Made by a program: the position numbers and the translations under genes. The notes beneath the pieces were generated by a model. That model saw only the letters and a list, made by a program, of their open reading frames with translations. It did no database searches and was not told the origin of the DNA. A stretch of 64,000 nt of DNA from Bacteroidota bacterium (GTDB taxonomy: Bacteria; Bacteroidota; Bacteroidia; Bacteroidales; JAAUTT01), in the NCBI GenBank assembly GCA_021779665.1, contig JAJYAG010000001.1, positions 1-64,000 of the forward strand, written 5' to 3'. Each line of letters starts with the position of its first letter. Positions within the stretch are counted from its first letter, which is position 1. Shown piece after piece: positions 48,028 through 57,997 of this stretch.

Positions 48028-50571
48028 ATGGATGCAAAATTTTCACAACGCATTAAAGACGTATTGAATTATAGCCGTGAGGAAGCTTTACGTCTTGGGC
48101 ATAATACCATTTCCACTGAACATTTGTTTTTGGGCATTTTACGTGACGGAGAAGGTGATGCTATCGAGGTATTGTTATCGCTTGGAGCTGACTTGTATGA
48201 AATTCGGAAAACTATTGAGACCAGAATAAAACCCGAAAGATATATTCCTGTTAAAGAAAACGATAATATACCTTTGTTAAAGTCGGCCGACAGGGTTTTA
48301 AAATTAGTACACCTTGAAGCACGTTCGTTCAAATCGGAGTTTGTGGATACCGGTCATTTACTGCTTGCAATTTTAAAGGATGAAAAAGCCTTTGTAACCC
48401 AAGTTTTAAACGAGTTAAACATTGATTATTTTACTGTGAAAGAGGAATTAGAAAGTTATGATATAGAATCACGCTCCGATTTCCCCGGTGGAGGAAATGA
48501 GGACGATGATGATGATGCCCGGGGTGGCCAGTTTGGCCAGAATAAACCCGGAGGTGGAGCTCCCCAGCCTGGAAAATCAGGATCGGAAACCCCGGTACTC
48601 GACAATTTTGGCGTTGATTTGACCAAAGCTGCCGAAGAAAACCGTCTCGATCCCATTGTAGGCCGTGAAAAGGAAATTGAGCGTCTTGCCCAGATTCTCA
48701 GCCGTCGTAAGAAAAACAACCCCATTCTTATAGGAGAACCTGGTGTTGGGAAATCGGCGATAGTTGAAGGGCTTGCTCTAAGAATCATTCAACGTAAAGT
48801 TTCGCGCGTTCTTTTCGGAAAACGCGTTGTAACCCTTGATCTGGCTTCGATTGTAGCCGGTACTAAATACCGCGGACAATTTGAAGAGCGCATGAAGGCC
48901 ATCCTGAATGAACTGGCAAAGAACAACAATGTGATTTTGTTCATCGACGAAATTCACACCATTGTCGGAGCTGGTGGCGCAACAGGATCGCTCGATGCTG
49001 CCAATATGTTGAAACCGGCCCTTGCCCGTGGCGAAATACAGTGTATTGGAGCTACAACTCTTGATGAGTACCGCCAGCATATTGAAAAAGATGGAGCTTT
49101 GGAACGCCGTTTCCAGAAAGTAATGGTTGAACCGACTTCTGCTGAGGAAACTGTTGAAATTCTGAATAACATTAAGGAGCGTTACGAAGAGCATCATAAT
49201 GTTTTTTATACTCCCGAAGCTATTCAGGCGTGCGTAAAGCTGACTGAAAGATATATCTCCGACAGGCATCTGCCTGACAAGGCAATTGATGCACTGGATG
49301 AGTCGGGTTCCCGTGTACACATTTCGAACATTGTAGTTCCCGAAAGAATTCTCGATCTGGAAAAATATATCGAAGAAGCAAAGAAAGAAAAAATAAAAGC
49401 GGTTAAAAATCAAAACTTTGAAAAGGCCGCAAGCTTCCGCGATAAAGAAAAGGAATTACTGGAACGGCTTGAAGATGAAAAAGTTAAATGGGAAAAGGAA
49501 CTGGCTAAAAACCGTGTAACTGTAGATGAAGAAAAAGTTGCCGAAGTAGTAGCTATGATGACCGGCGTTCCCGTTCAGCGTATTGCGCAGGCCGAAGGTA
49601 TCCGGTTGTTGAAAATGCACGAAACCATTAAAGGCAGTGTAATCGGTCAGGATGAAGCCATTGAAAAGGTTGTAAAAAGTATCCAGCGTAACCGCGCCGG
49701 GTTGAAAGATCCGAATAAACCCATTGGTACATTTATTTTCCTTGGACCTACCGGTGTGGGAAAAACACAGCTTGCAAAAGTACTTGCCAGATATCTCTTC
49801 GATTCAACGGATAACCTGATCCGCATCGACATGAGTGAATACATGGAGAAATTCAGCGTTTCACGTCTTGTTGGAGCGCCTCCGGGTTACATTGGTTACG
49901 AAGAAGGTGGTCAGCTTACCGAAAAAGTTCGCCGCAGACCTTATTCCGTTGTGCTGCTTGATGAAATAGAAAAAGCACATCCGGATGTATTCCATATTTT
50001 GCTCCAGGTGCTTGATGAAGGTCAGTTAACGGATAGTCTTGGCCGTCGTGTTGACTTTAAGAATACCATTATTATTATGACCTCCAACATTGGTACTCGC
50101 CAGTTAAAGGATTTCGGTCAAGGAGTTGGTTTTAATACTGCAGCTAAACAAGCACAGAATAACGAATACGCTAAAAGCGTTATTCAAAGCGCGTTAAAGA
50201 AGGCTTTTGCTCCCGAATTTTTAAACCGTATCGATGATGTGATCATGTTCAACACCTTATCAAAAGCTGAAATTTTCAAGATTATTGATATTGAGCTGAA
50301 AGGTTTGTTCGACAGGGTATCGGCATTGGGTTATCAGATCAAGATCACCCCTTCTGCAAAAGAATTCCTCACGGATAAAGGCTTTGATATCAATTTCGGC
50401 GCAAGACCTCTGAAAAGAGCTATCCAGAAGTACCTGGAAGATCCTATGGCCGAAGTGATCATCAAATCTTCCCTTGCTGAAGGTGATATAATCAATGTTG
50501 GGTATAATAAGAAAAAGGAAAGTCTTAATATTAAAGTCTCAAAAGGACATATGGAAGTTGAAGAAAATTAA
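48028..50571 (+). CDS. clpC: ATP-dependent Clp protease ATP-binding subunit ClpC
   Basis: Clp_N repeats, two AAA+ domains ([30 protein letters not shown]), UVR-like coiled coil. Confidence 0.96.
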   Translation: MDAKFSQRIKDVLNYSREEALRLGHNTISTEHLFLGILRDGEGDAIEVLLSLGADLYEIRKTIETRIKPERYIPVKENDNIPLLKSADRVLKLVHLEARSFKSEFVDTGHLLLAILKDEKAFVTQVLNELNIDYFTVKEELESYDIESRSDFPGGGNEDDDDDARGGQFGQNKPGGGAPQPGKSGSETPVLDNFGVDLTKAAEENRLDPIVGREKEIERLAQILSRRKKNNPILIGEPGVGKSAIVEGLALRIIQRKVSRVLFGKRVVTLDLASIVAGTKYRGQFEERMKAILNELAKNNNVILFIDEIHTIVGAGGATGSLDAANMLKPALARGEIQCIGATTLDEYRQHIEKDGALERRFQKVMVEPTSAEETVEILNNIKERYEEHHNVFYTPEAIQACVKLTERYISDRHLPDKAIDALDESGSRVHISNIVVPERILDLEKYIEEAKKEKIKAVKNQNFEKAASFRDKEKELLERLEDEKVKWEKELAKNRVTVDEEKVAEVVAMMTGVPVQRIAQAEGIRLLKMHETIKGSVIGQDEAIEKVVKSIQRNRAGLKDPNKPIGTFIFLGPTGVGKTQLAKVLARYLFDSTDNLIRIDMSEYMEKFSVSRLVGAPPGYIGYEEGGQLTEKVRRRPYSVVLLDEIEKAHPDVFHILLQVLDEGQLTDSLGRRVDFKNTIIIMTSNIGTRQLKDFGQGVGFNTAAKQAQNNEYAKSVIQSALKKAFAPEFLNRIDDVIMFNTLSKAEIFKIIDIELKGLFDRVSALGYQIKITPSAKEFLTDKGFDINFGARPLKRAIQKYLEDPMAEVIIKSSLAEGDIINVGYNKKKESLNIKVSKGHMEVEEN

Positions 50572-50590
50572 TTATTAACAACATAAACAA

Positions 50591-50626
50591 AAAACCTCTG
50601 GAGATTGCTTCAGAGGTCTTTTTTTG
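50591..50626 (+). terminator. Rho-independent terminator after clpC
   Basis: ACCTCTG-N10-CAGAGGT followed by CTTTTTTTG. Confidence 0.88.
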
Positions 50627-50630
50627 TTTT

Positions 50631-50716
50631 GAAGTCCACAGTCCTCAAAGACGAGTTTTTTGGTTCAAGTCTGAATTTATATTGGCTGTGGACAGTAGAC
50701 CGTGGTCTGTCGACTA
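50631..50716. repeat. Intergenic word-repeat element
   Basis: GTCCACAG (50634-50641) / CTGTGGAC (50686-50693) plus GTCCTCAAAGACGA and AGACCGTGGTCTGTCGACT, shared vocabulary with 62982-63282. Confidence 0.6.
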
Positions 50717-50751
50717 TATTTATTAGCTAAACGCCTTTATATGAGTTCAAT

Positions 50752-52062
50752 TCAGATCACTTCCCCAAAAAGGTCATATTCAGTTGCATCAATAATTTTT
50801 ACATTATAAAAGTTCCCGGCAACCAGCTTTATATCGCTTTTTTCAATCAAAACTTCATTGTCGACTTCCGGAGAGTCGAATTCAGTGCGGCCAATATAAA
50901 ACTCATCCTCTTCCCTATCGACAATCACCCTGAAAGTCGAGCCAACCTTCGCCTGGTTATGCTGTAAAGAAATTTCCTGCTGGATATCCATTAACTCCTC
51001 TACACGGGCTTCTTTGACTTTATCAGGAACATTATCCTTAAATTGACGATGAGCGTGCGTATTTTCCTCGTGCGAATAAGGGAAAATCCCTAACCGGTCG
51101 AAGCGTGCTTCCTGAATAAAAGCTTTCAGTTCTTCAAAATCGCTTTCTGTTTCTTCAGGGAAGCCAGTCAGTAAAGTAGTTCGGATGGCAATCCCTTTAA
51201 CTTCAGCTTTGAGCTTTGCAATAAGTTTTACAATCTCATCCTTGCTTGAGCTGCGACGCATTTTCAACAACACCGAATTAGAAATGTGCTGAATAGGAAT
51301 ATCCAGGTATTTGCAAACTTTGGGGTTGTTTTTGATTTCAAGAATCAGATCCTCGGGGAATTTATGAGGATAAGCATAATGCAGACGAATCCACTCAATC
51401 CCCTCAATTTTAGATAACTCCTGAATAAGCTTTGTAATCTCCTGCTTTTTATAAAGGTCAAGACCATAATAAGTAAGATCCTGAGCAATCAGGATCAGCT
51501 CCTTTACTCCTTTTGCGGCAAGCTGGGCAGCTTCTGCTGTAAGCTCCTCAATGGGGCGCGAAATATGTTTTCCACGAATCAACGGTATAGCGCAAAAAGC
51601 ACAGGTCCGGTCGCAACCTTCCGACACCTTTAAATACGCAAAATGCGGTAAGGTAGTCTGTTTGCGGGTTCCAATAAGTTCATCCCGATATTCCGTTCCC
51701 AGCACTTTCAACACCTGAGGCAAAGAATTCACACCAAAAAACTGGTTTACTTCAGGAATTTCCTTTTCGAGATCTTTTTTATATCGTTCAGCCAAACAGC
51801 CTATTACATACAAATTTTCAATTTTTCCTTTAACTTTTGCCTTTGCAAATTGCAAAATTGTATCCACCGATTCTTCTTTTGCATCCTTGATAAAACCGCA
51901 AGTGTTGATAACCACCGTCTTAGCCTTTGTGGATGAAGAGTCGTGCATCAGTGTAAACCCGGATGCTTCGAGTTGGCCCATCAGCTTTTCGGAGTCTACC
52001 AGGTTTTTGGAGCATCCCAAAGTGACGAGATTTATAAGTTTTCGTTTGGTATTATATGCCAT
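50752..52062 (-). CDS. rimO: Ribosomal protein S12 methylthiotransferase
   Basis: TLGCSKNLVDSEKLMGQLE, CDRTCAFCAIPLIRGKHISR, LTGFPEETESDF. Confidence 0.96.
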   Translation of the reverse strand: MAYNTKRKLINLVTLGCSKNLVDSEKLMGQLEASGFTLMHDSSSTKAKTVVINTCGFIKDAKEESVDTILQFAKAKVKGKIENLYVIGCLAERYKKDLEKEIPEVNQFFGVNSLPQVLKVLGTEYRDELIGTRKQTTLPHFAYLKVSEGCDRTCAFCAIPLIRGKHISRPIEELTAEAAQLAAKGVKELILIAQDLTYYGLDLYKKQEITKLIQELSKIEGIEWIRLHYAYPHKFPEDLILEIKNNPKVCKYLDIPIQHISNSVLLKMRRSSSKDEIVKLIAKLKAEVKGIAIRTTLLTGFPEETESDFEELKAFIQEARFDRLGIFPYSHEENTHAHRQFKDNVPDKVKEARVEELMDIQQEISLQHNQAKVGSTFRVIVDREEDEFYIGRTEFDSPEVDNEVLIEKSDIKLVAGNFYNVKIIDATEYDLFGEVI

Positions 52063-52100
52063 TTATAAGTATGAAATGTGAGGTATGAAGTATGGAATAT

Positions 52101-52140
52101 GAGTCCATGGCTAATAGCTGATGGACCATAGAAAACAGCC
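52101..52140. repeat. Intergenic word-repeat element
   Basis: GAGTCCATGGCTAATAGCTGATGGACCATAG, resembles GATAGTCCATTGTCCATGGCCAATAAC at 63090 and 63199. Confidence 0.5.
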
Positions 52141-52157
52141 GAAATGCAAAAAGCTTA

Positions 52158-53117
52158 TTACATCTCGGTGAAAAGGGAATTCACAAATTCGGTTTTATTA
52201 AAGAGAAGGAGGTCGTCCATAGTTTCGCCAACGCCAATATAGCGCACCGGAATCTTGAACTGATCGGAAATACCTATAACCACTCCCCCTTTGGCGGTGC
52301 CGTCGAGTTTTGTGAGTGCCATAGCTGTAACATCGGTTGCCAGGGTGAATTGCTTGGCCTGTTCGAAGGCATTCTGGCCTGTGGAACCGTCCAAAATAAG
52401 GAGAACTTCATGCGGGGCATCCGGAACAACCTTTTGCATCACCTTTTTGATTTTGCTCAGCTCATTCATCAGGTTTACCTTGTTATGAAGACGACCGGCA
52501 GTGTCGATAATCACCACATCGGCATCGTTTGCAACGGCAGAATTCAACGTATCGAAAGCCACAGAAGCAGGATCGGCACCCATAGTTTGTTTCACAATTT
52601 CAACACCCACACGCTGCGACCAGATCACAAGCTGATCAATAGCAGCTGCACGGAATGTATCGGCGGCACCAAGATAAACTTTCTTACCCGCTTTTTTAAA
52701 ATTATAAGCCAGTTTCCCGATGGTTGTTGTTTTACCAACACCATTCACCCCAACTACCATAATCACGTAAGGCTTTTTGGTTAACAGAGAGGCAAAATCA
52801 GTAACATCGGTAGTATTATTCTCGTTCAGCAGTCGTGCAATTTCTTCTTTAAGTATACCGTTTAGTTCGTTTGTACTCATGTATTTATCACGAGCTACTC
52901 TTTCTTCAATCCGGCGAATAATTTTCAGGGTTGTTTCAACACCAACATCAGAAGTTATCAAAACCTCTTCGAGATTGTCGAGCACTTCGTCGTCAACTTT
53001 CGATTTACCAACTATAGCACGGGAAATCTTTTTAAGAACACTATCCTTGGTTTTTTCGAGACCTTTGTCCAGCGTTTCCTTTTCTTTTTTCGGGCGGGAA
53101 AAAAAGTTAAATGCCAT
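52158..53117 (-). CDS. ftsY: Signal recognition particle receptor
   Basis: VVGVNGVGKTTTIGKLA, DTFRAAAIDQL, IDTAGRLHNK, LTKLDGTAKGG. Confidence 0.97.
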   Translation of the reverse strand: MAFNFFSRPKKEKETLDKGLEKTKDSVLKKISRAIVGKSKVDDEVLDNLEEVLITSDVGVETTLKIIRRIEERVARDKYMSTNELNGILKEEIARLLNENNTTDVTDFASLLTKKPYVIMVVGVNGVGKTTTIGKLAYNFKKAGKKVYLGAADTFRAAAIDQLVIWSQRVGVEIVKQTMGADPASVAFDTLNSAVANDADVVIIDTAGRLHNKVNLMNELSKIKKVMQKVVPDAPHEVLLILDGSTGQNAFEQAKQFTLATDVTAMALTKLDGTAKGGVVIGISDQFKIPVRYIGVGETMDDLLLFNKTEFVNSLFTEM

Positions 53118-53196
53118 TTTTTATCCTCCTATAATAGAAAAAAAGCCTTCTCCCATAGAAGAAAGCTTTTCTGTACTTATATAATTCCAATCAAAT

Positions 53197-53355
53197 TTAT
53201 TTTTTAGCGAGGAAGTCTTTTACTTCTTCAGTAGGAACGATTTCTTCAACGAAACCGTATGATCCGGTTTTTTCGGATTTAACCATTTTAATAACTTTAG
53301 CAACTCCTTTACCTACACCTTTTTGTTTCAGCGTTGCAACTACTTTCTTTGCCAT
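53197..53355 (-). CDS. DUF4295 family small protein (52 aa)
   Basis: MAKKVVATLKQKGVGKGVAKVIKMVKSEKTGSYGFVEEIVPTEEVKDFLAKK; below the ORF-track length cut-off; next to rpmG/rpmB as usual in Bacteroidetes. Confidence 0.92.
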   Translation of the reverse strand: MAKKVVATLKQKGVGKGVAKVIKMVKSEKTGSYGFVEEIVPTEEVKDFLAKK

Positions 53356-53363
53356 AGTCTAGA

Positions 53364-53546
53364 TTATTTAATTTCTTTATGAACTGTTACTTTCTTGAGA
53401 ATTGGGTTATATTTTTTCAATTCCAAACGCTCAGTAGTATTCTTTTTGTTTTTGGTTGTGATGTAACGGGAAGTTCCTGGCATTCCACTGTCTTTGTGCT
53501 CAGTGCATTCCATAATAACCTGAACCCTGTTTCCTTTTTTTGCCAT
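53364..53546 (-). CDS. rpmG: 50S ribosomal protein L33
   Basis: [18 protein letters not shown]...[22 protein letters not shown]. Confidence 0.97.
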   Translation of the reverse strand: MAKKGNRVQVIMECTEHKDSGMPGTSRYITTKNKKNTTERLELKKYNPILKKVTVHKEIK

Positions 53547-53558
53547 GATGATAAATTT

Positions 53559-53801
53559 TTAATATTCCCTAATAAATCCTTTTTCTTTTGCTTCTTTCAA
53601 TGCAGGTAACAAACCTTTTTTCGAGATGGTTTTAATTCCTGCTGCGGTTACTTTTAACGTAATCCAACGGTTTTCGTCTTCAAGGAAAAACTTCTTAGAA
53701 AATAAATTTGGCTCGTATGTTCTCTTTGTTCTCCTTTTAGAGTGCGAAACATTGTTTCCCATCATCACACCCTTCCCGGTTATTTGACAAATCTTAGACA
53801 T
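53559..53801 (-). CDS. rpmB: 50S ribosomal protein L28
   Basis: MSKICQITGKGVMMGNNVSHSKRRTKRTYEPNL. Confidence 0.97.
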   Translation of the reverse strand: MSKICQITGKGVMMGNNVSHSKRRTKRTYEPNLFSKKFFLEDENRWITLKVTAAGIKTISKKGLLPALKEAKEKGFIREY

Positions 53802-53898
53802 GTTGTTTTTTAATTAATTCCACGTTTGTAAATCAGGTCGCAAAAGTCGTTATAAAAATTTAATTCACCAAATTTTCTGAAAAATTTTTCAACTTTTT

Positions 53899-55152
53899 TT
53901 AAACAACCTGTAAATCCTTTAAAACCTGCAGCCGGAGCATGTTTAAGGCCGATACTGTTGCGCGCGTAATATTTCTTTCGCGGTTATCGCCGTACAAAAA
54001 TCTCGACGAAACAACATCCTTGCCATTAAAAACAGCAATCCACACGGTGCCGACAGGTTTTTCGGCAGAACCTCCATCAGGACCTGCAATTCCTGAAATG
54101 CCAATGCCATAATCGGATCCGAATTTTACAGCCACATTCCTGGCCATTTCTTCTACAACCTCTCTGGAGACAGCGCCATTTTCCTCCAGGGCTTTTTGGC
54201 TTACACCAAGAACAGACTTTTTGATTTCGTTCGAATACGCAACCACTCCCCCATGGAAATAACCGGAGCTTCCGGGCATTAACGTGAGCAAATGGGCAAT
54301 ATTTCCGCCTGTACAACTTTCGGCTACAGCTAAAGTTTTTTTATTGTTCAACAGAAGTTTACCAATAACTATTTCAACTTTTACATCATCATCAAAGAAC
54401 AGCTTCTCACCTAAAACAGGTTTTAGTAAATCAAACTGAGCAATTACTTCGTTTTCCAGATCAGCCTTTTCTTTACCTGAAGCAGAAATACGGAGACGGA
54501 TAATACCCGGTGATGGCAGATAAGCAAGCTTCATATGCGGCGGCAAAGCATTTTCCCAGGAAGCAATGCTCAAAGCAAGTGCCGACTCGGCAATGCCGTG
54601 CACCATCAATGTTTTGTGAACGATTGAAGGAGTTTTAAAGTAAGCTTTTACAGCTGGCAAAATCTCGTTTTCCATCATCATAATCATTTCGAATGGAACA
54701 CCAGGCATTGAGACCAGCACTTTTCCATTTTTCTCGAACCACATGCCGGCAGCGGTTCCGCAGGCATTGGGCATAACTTTGCATAATTCGGGTAACTCAG
54801 CCTGTTTTACATTGAGCTGGTTCATCGGAACATTGCGCTGGCCCAGCAAATTTGTTACGTGAGCCATTACAGCTTCATTCAATTTGAGTGGGGAATTAAA
54901 ATATTCCGCCAATGTATGTTTGGTGATGTCATCTTTGGTTGGTCCCAAACCGCCTGTCATCAGGATCAAATCGGCCCGCGAAAAGGACTCATCCAAAGCA
55001 TTTATGATCTCCTGTTTGTTGTCTGAAACAGAAACAATTCTGTTCACTCTTATGCCGATTGTATTTAACTGTTGTCCCATCCAGGCAGAGTTTGTGTCTA
55101 CAATCTGTCCGATTAAAATTTCGTCGCCTATGGTGATTATATCTGCCTGCAT
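53899..55152 (-). CDS. cinA: CinA-like competence/damage-inducible protein
   Basis: IITIGDEILIGQIVDTNSAWMG, MTGGLGPTKDDIT, AESCTGGNIAHLLT, GIAGPDGGS. Confidence 0.95.
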   Translation of the reverse strand: MQADIITIGDEILIGQIVDTNSAWMGQQLNTIGIRVNRIVSVSDNKQEIINALDESFSRADLILMTGGLGPTKDDITKHTLAEYFNSPLKLNEAVMAHVTNLLGQRNVPMNQLNVKQAELPELCKVMPNACGTAAGMWFEKNGKVLVSMPGVPFEMIMMMENEILPAVKAYFKTPSIVHKTLMVHGIAESALALSIASWENALPPHMKLAYLPSPGIIRLRISASGKEKADLENEVIAQFDLLKPVLGEKLFFDDDVKVEIVIGKLLLNNKKTLAVAESCTGGNIAHLLTLMPGSSGYFHGGVVAYSNEIKKSVLGVSQKALEENGAVSREVVEEMARNVAVKFGSDYGIGISGIAGPDGGSAEKPVGTVWIAVFNGKDVVSSRFLYGDNRERNITRATVSALNMLRLQVLKDLQVV

Positions 55153-55251
55153 ATTTAGGAATTTAGGATTTTAGCTTTAGGCTTTAGGAAAATGAAAACA
55201 TTAACACTAATCCTAAAATAAAAAAGGTTGCCGGAACAACCTTAACTTTTG

Positions 55252-55324
55252 AGCGGAAAACGGGACTCGAACCCGCGACCCTAACCTTGGGAAGGTTATG
55301 CTCTACCAACTGAGCTAATTCCGC
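55252..55324 (-). tRNA. tRNA-Gly (anticodon CCC)
   Basis: Reverse complement GCGGAATTAGCTCAGTTGGTAGAGCATAACCTTCCCAAGGTTAGGGTCGCGGGTTCGAGTCCCGTTTTCCGCT; anticodon loop TTCCCAA. Confidence 0.95.
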
Positions 55325-55386
55325 GTATAATTGTCGCAAAAATAATGTGTTTTGATTAAACACCTAACAAATTTGCCAATTTATTT

Positions 55387-55463
55387 TGGAGCCTCTCAGG
55401 GGACTTGAACCCCCGACCTGCTGTTTACGAAACAGCTGCTCTAACCGACTGAGCTAAAGAGGC
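55387..55463 (-). tRNA. tRNA-Thr (anticodon CGT), CCA encoded
   Basis: Reverse complement GCCTCTTTAGCTCAGTCGGTTAGAGCAGCTGTTTCGTAAACAGCAGGTCGGGGGTTCAAGTCCCCTGAGAGGCTCCA; anticodon loop TTCGTAA. Confidence 0.95.
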
Positions 55464-55563
55464 GATTTATTACCAAGTTTTTAGTAGTAAGTCGTAAGAC
55501 GAATACATATTCATACTACTATCGCAAAAATAACAATAGCACGTTATTTCTGCAACTGAAATA

Positions 55564-56871
55564 TCATATTCTGTTTAAAGCTCTGATTCTTTGCAGCAGG
55601 GTTGGATGTGAATAATGAAAAAACACATACCACGGATGCGGATTCAGATTACTTAGATTATTTACAGATAAATTTTTAAGGGCTGTTATCAGATTATTTG
55701 CTCCAGCATGGTTGCCAGCAAAAGCATCCGCTTCATACTCATATTTCCTGGAAAGAACATTTAATAGCAATCCCATTATTGTTGAAATTGGACTGTAAAG
55801 TATTCCAAATGCTATGGCTCCGATGTGAAAACTGGGTTGCTCCACACCCAACGCCTGAGATAAAGCCGGCTCTTTAATGAAAAGTGATAAGATAAATAAA
55901 GTCAGCCCTGTTTGAAAAAATGAAATTGCGAGGTTTTTATAAGTATGCTTACGTTTATAATGTCCTATTTCGTGAGCAAGCACAGCAACAATTTCACGAA
56001 TTGTCATTTCTTTGATAAGGGTGTCGTAAAGAACTATACGCTTTTTGCTTCCAAGTCCTGTAAAATAAGCATTTGCTTTGGACGACCGCTTGGAGCCATC
56101 AATCTTATAAATATTGGTGAGTTTAAAATCCAGCTTTTCAGCAAGGTTATTAATAGCATCCTTCAGTTCTCCTTCTTCCAAAGGAGTTTGTTTGTTGAAT
56201 AAAGGCACAATAAGGTTAGAGTAAAACATACTCATAAAAACCATGAAAGCAGTAACCAATCCCCACGCATAGAGCCAGAAATATTCCGTCGTCCGGTAAT
56301 AGAACCAAAGCACTAATCCCAGGATTATTCCACCCAGGATTATGGAAAGGAATAAACCTTTGATTTTATCGAGAATAAAAGTTTTAGGAGTAGTCGTGTT
56401 GAAACCGAATTTTTCTTCGATTACAAAAGTGTGGTAAACACCAAAGGGTGTGTTAATGATATCGGAAGCGAGCCCCAGAATTCCGAAGAAAATCAGTCCC
56501 TTGAGGATGAGGTTGCTGGTTATTGAGCCTGCCCAGGAATCGACAAGCGCAAAGCCTCCAAAAAAGAACATCAGCAAAATCAGAATAAAGGAAAAAGTGC
56601 TGGTAACGTTATCGAATCTGGAATTCACCTTATCATAATCAATTGCTTTCTGAAGTTTTTCGGCGTCGTAGATTCCATGAAGTTCCTGAGGAAGAGGTTT
56701 CTCCCTGTTTTTGCCGTTGAGATAGTTTAAAACTCTGTCGAGCAGATAATCGAAAACAAGAATGGCAATAAGGATAAAGAAAATTACATTATACATATAA
56801 ATTGTTTTTACAAAAGTAGAAAAAGAATCAATTAATTGAATAGACCACAGACCCTGGAACACAGACGACAC
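55564..56871 (-). CDS. M48 family metallopeptidase (Ste24/CAAX protease-like)
   Basis: VLAHEIGHYKRKHTYKN, EYEADAFAG, multiple TM segments. Confidence 0.93.
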   Translation of the reverse strand: MSSVFQGLWSIQLIDSFSTFVKTIYMYNVIFFILIAILVFDYLLDRVLNYLNGKNREKPLPQELHGIYDAEKLQKAIDYDKVNSRFDNVTSTFSFILILLMFFFGGFALVDSWAGSITSNLILKGLIFFGILGLASDIINTPFGVYHTFVIEEKFGFNTTTPKTFILDKIKGLFLSIILGGIILGLVLWFYYRTTEYFWLYAWGLVTAFMVFMSMFYSNLIVPLFNKQTPLEEGELKDAINNLAEKLDFKLTNIYKIDGSKRSSKANAYFTGLGSKKRIVLYDTLIKEMTIREIVAVLAHEIGHYKRKHTYKNLAISFFQTGLTLFILSLFIKEPALSQALGVEQPSFHIGAIAFGILYSPISTIMGLLLNVLSRKYEYEADAFAGNHAGANNLITALKNLSVNNLSNLNPHPWYVFFHYSHPTLLQRIRALNRI

Positions 56872-56887
56872 CCAACACCCAACACAA
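56841..56887. repeat. Intergenic word-repeat element
   Basis: TAGACCACAGACCCTGGAACACAGACGACACCCAACACCCAACAC, resembles AGACCACAGACGACGGTCCTCAGACGAC near 63034-63061. Confidence 0.45.
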
Positions 56888-56891
56888 TAAA

Positions 56892-57884
56892 TTAATTCAA
56901 TTGCCAGTCGAGAGCTGCTTTATCGAGCTTTCGCACTCTTAACTTTTCAATATAACCCTTAGTAAGTTCTGTTTTTTTGACATTATAGGATGAGTCGGCC
57001 ATCGTATAGGCATTTACTACGTCATCTTTTAACTCGTAAGCAATTGCCAGATTATGAAGGTTCATCATTGTTATGTTTCTGCTCATTTTTTCCTTTCCAA
57101 ATTGTTGAAGAACATGAATAGCACTGTCTAATTTGCTTTCCTGTATAAAGTTATACGCCTGGTTAAATTGTTTCTTTCCGTAATAATAATAACGCGACTG
57201 TTCGGTCCAGTATGGCGCCAGGTAGTGAGCATAAGCCTCACCTGCTTTAATTCCGCTTTCAATTCTGGCTTCTCCGGCTGTGGGAAGACTTGTATCGAGC
57301 ATCCAGATAGTAGGTTGAGGGGGCCAAAAAAGCGTATCTTCCAAAAGGTAGTTGTCAATTATCTGCATCGTTTTTCTGTCGTAAGTGCGGCAACCAATTT
57401 TGTGAATGATGCCATACAGATAAAAAGGCGTCTGATATCGTTGTCTTTGGGTGATAATTGTATCGTTTATATAAACCGAATCGGGCAATATAACCAATCC
57501 ATTCTCCTTTTTTCTTAATTTTAAATCTTTGAGCAGAGACAGAAGACTGTCGGAAGATACCATGGCAAATTCTGTTTCCTGAAATATGGGTGATTTTTCG
57601 AGGTTTTCCTTTAGCGACTGCAAAAAATGAAGCGATGTGGTAGCATAAGGCTGATCGAGGGTGTCGAGGTTATATATCGCGTTGGGATTGTCGCAAAACT
57701 CACAATGGATATCTATTTTTTCGATTCCTGTTCCTAATTTGATTTGGCCGGGCCTCATCGCCTGAAAGTCTATGCTCTTGTATGTTATGCACGAATAAAT
57801 AGTTCCAAGAACCATTATTAAAACAGATAATTTGAATATCGAAGTTAACTCGACCTTCAGGATGTTTTGGGTAAAATTTGACAT
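56892..57884 (-). CDS. DUF6340-like lipoprotein, paralog 4
   Basis: SCITYKSIDFQAMRPGQIKLG; IDIHCEFCDNP; C-terminus YELKDDVVNAYTMADSS...RKLDKAALDWQLN. Confidence 0.75.
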   Translation of the reverse strand: MSNFTQNILKVELTSIFKLSVLIMVLGTIYSCITYKSIDFQAMRPGQIKLGTGIEKIDIHCEFCDNPNAIYNLDTLDQPYATTSLHFLQSLKENLEKSPIFQETEFAMVSSDSLLSLLKDLKLRKKENGLVILPDSVYINDTIITQRQRYQTPFYLYGIIHKIGCRTYDRKTMQIIDNYLLEDTLFWPPQPTIWMLDTSLPTAGEARIESGIKAGEAYAHYLAPYWTEQSRYYYYGKKQFNQAYNFIQESKLDSAIHVLQQFGKEKMSRNITMMNLHNLAIAYELKDDVVNAYTMADSSYNVKKTELTKGYIEKLRVRKLDKAALDWQLN

Positions 57885-57997
57885 ATTTTCAGCAAATAGC
57901 AGGTAATTTCACAAAAATATTTATTCATCAGGAATGAGCAATTTTAATATTTTTTTTCAAGTATACTTCTCCAGCCATCAATCCTATAAAGCTACAT

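Noticed and set aside
48778-49413. 211-aa minus-strand ORF
   Set aside because: Shadow ORF inside clpC
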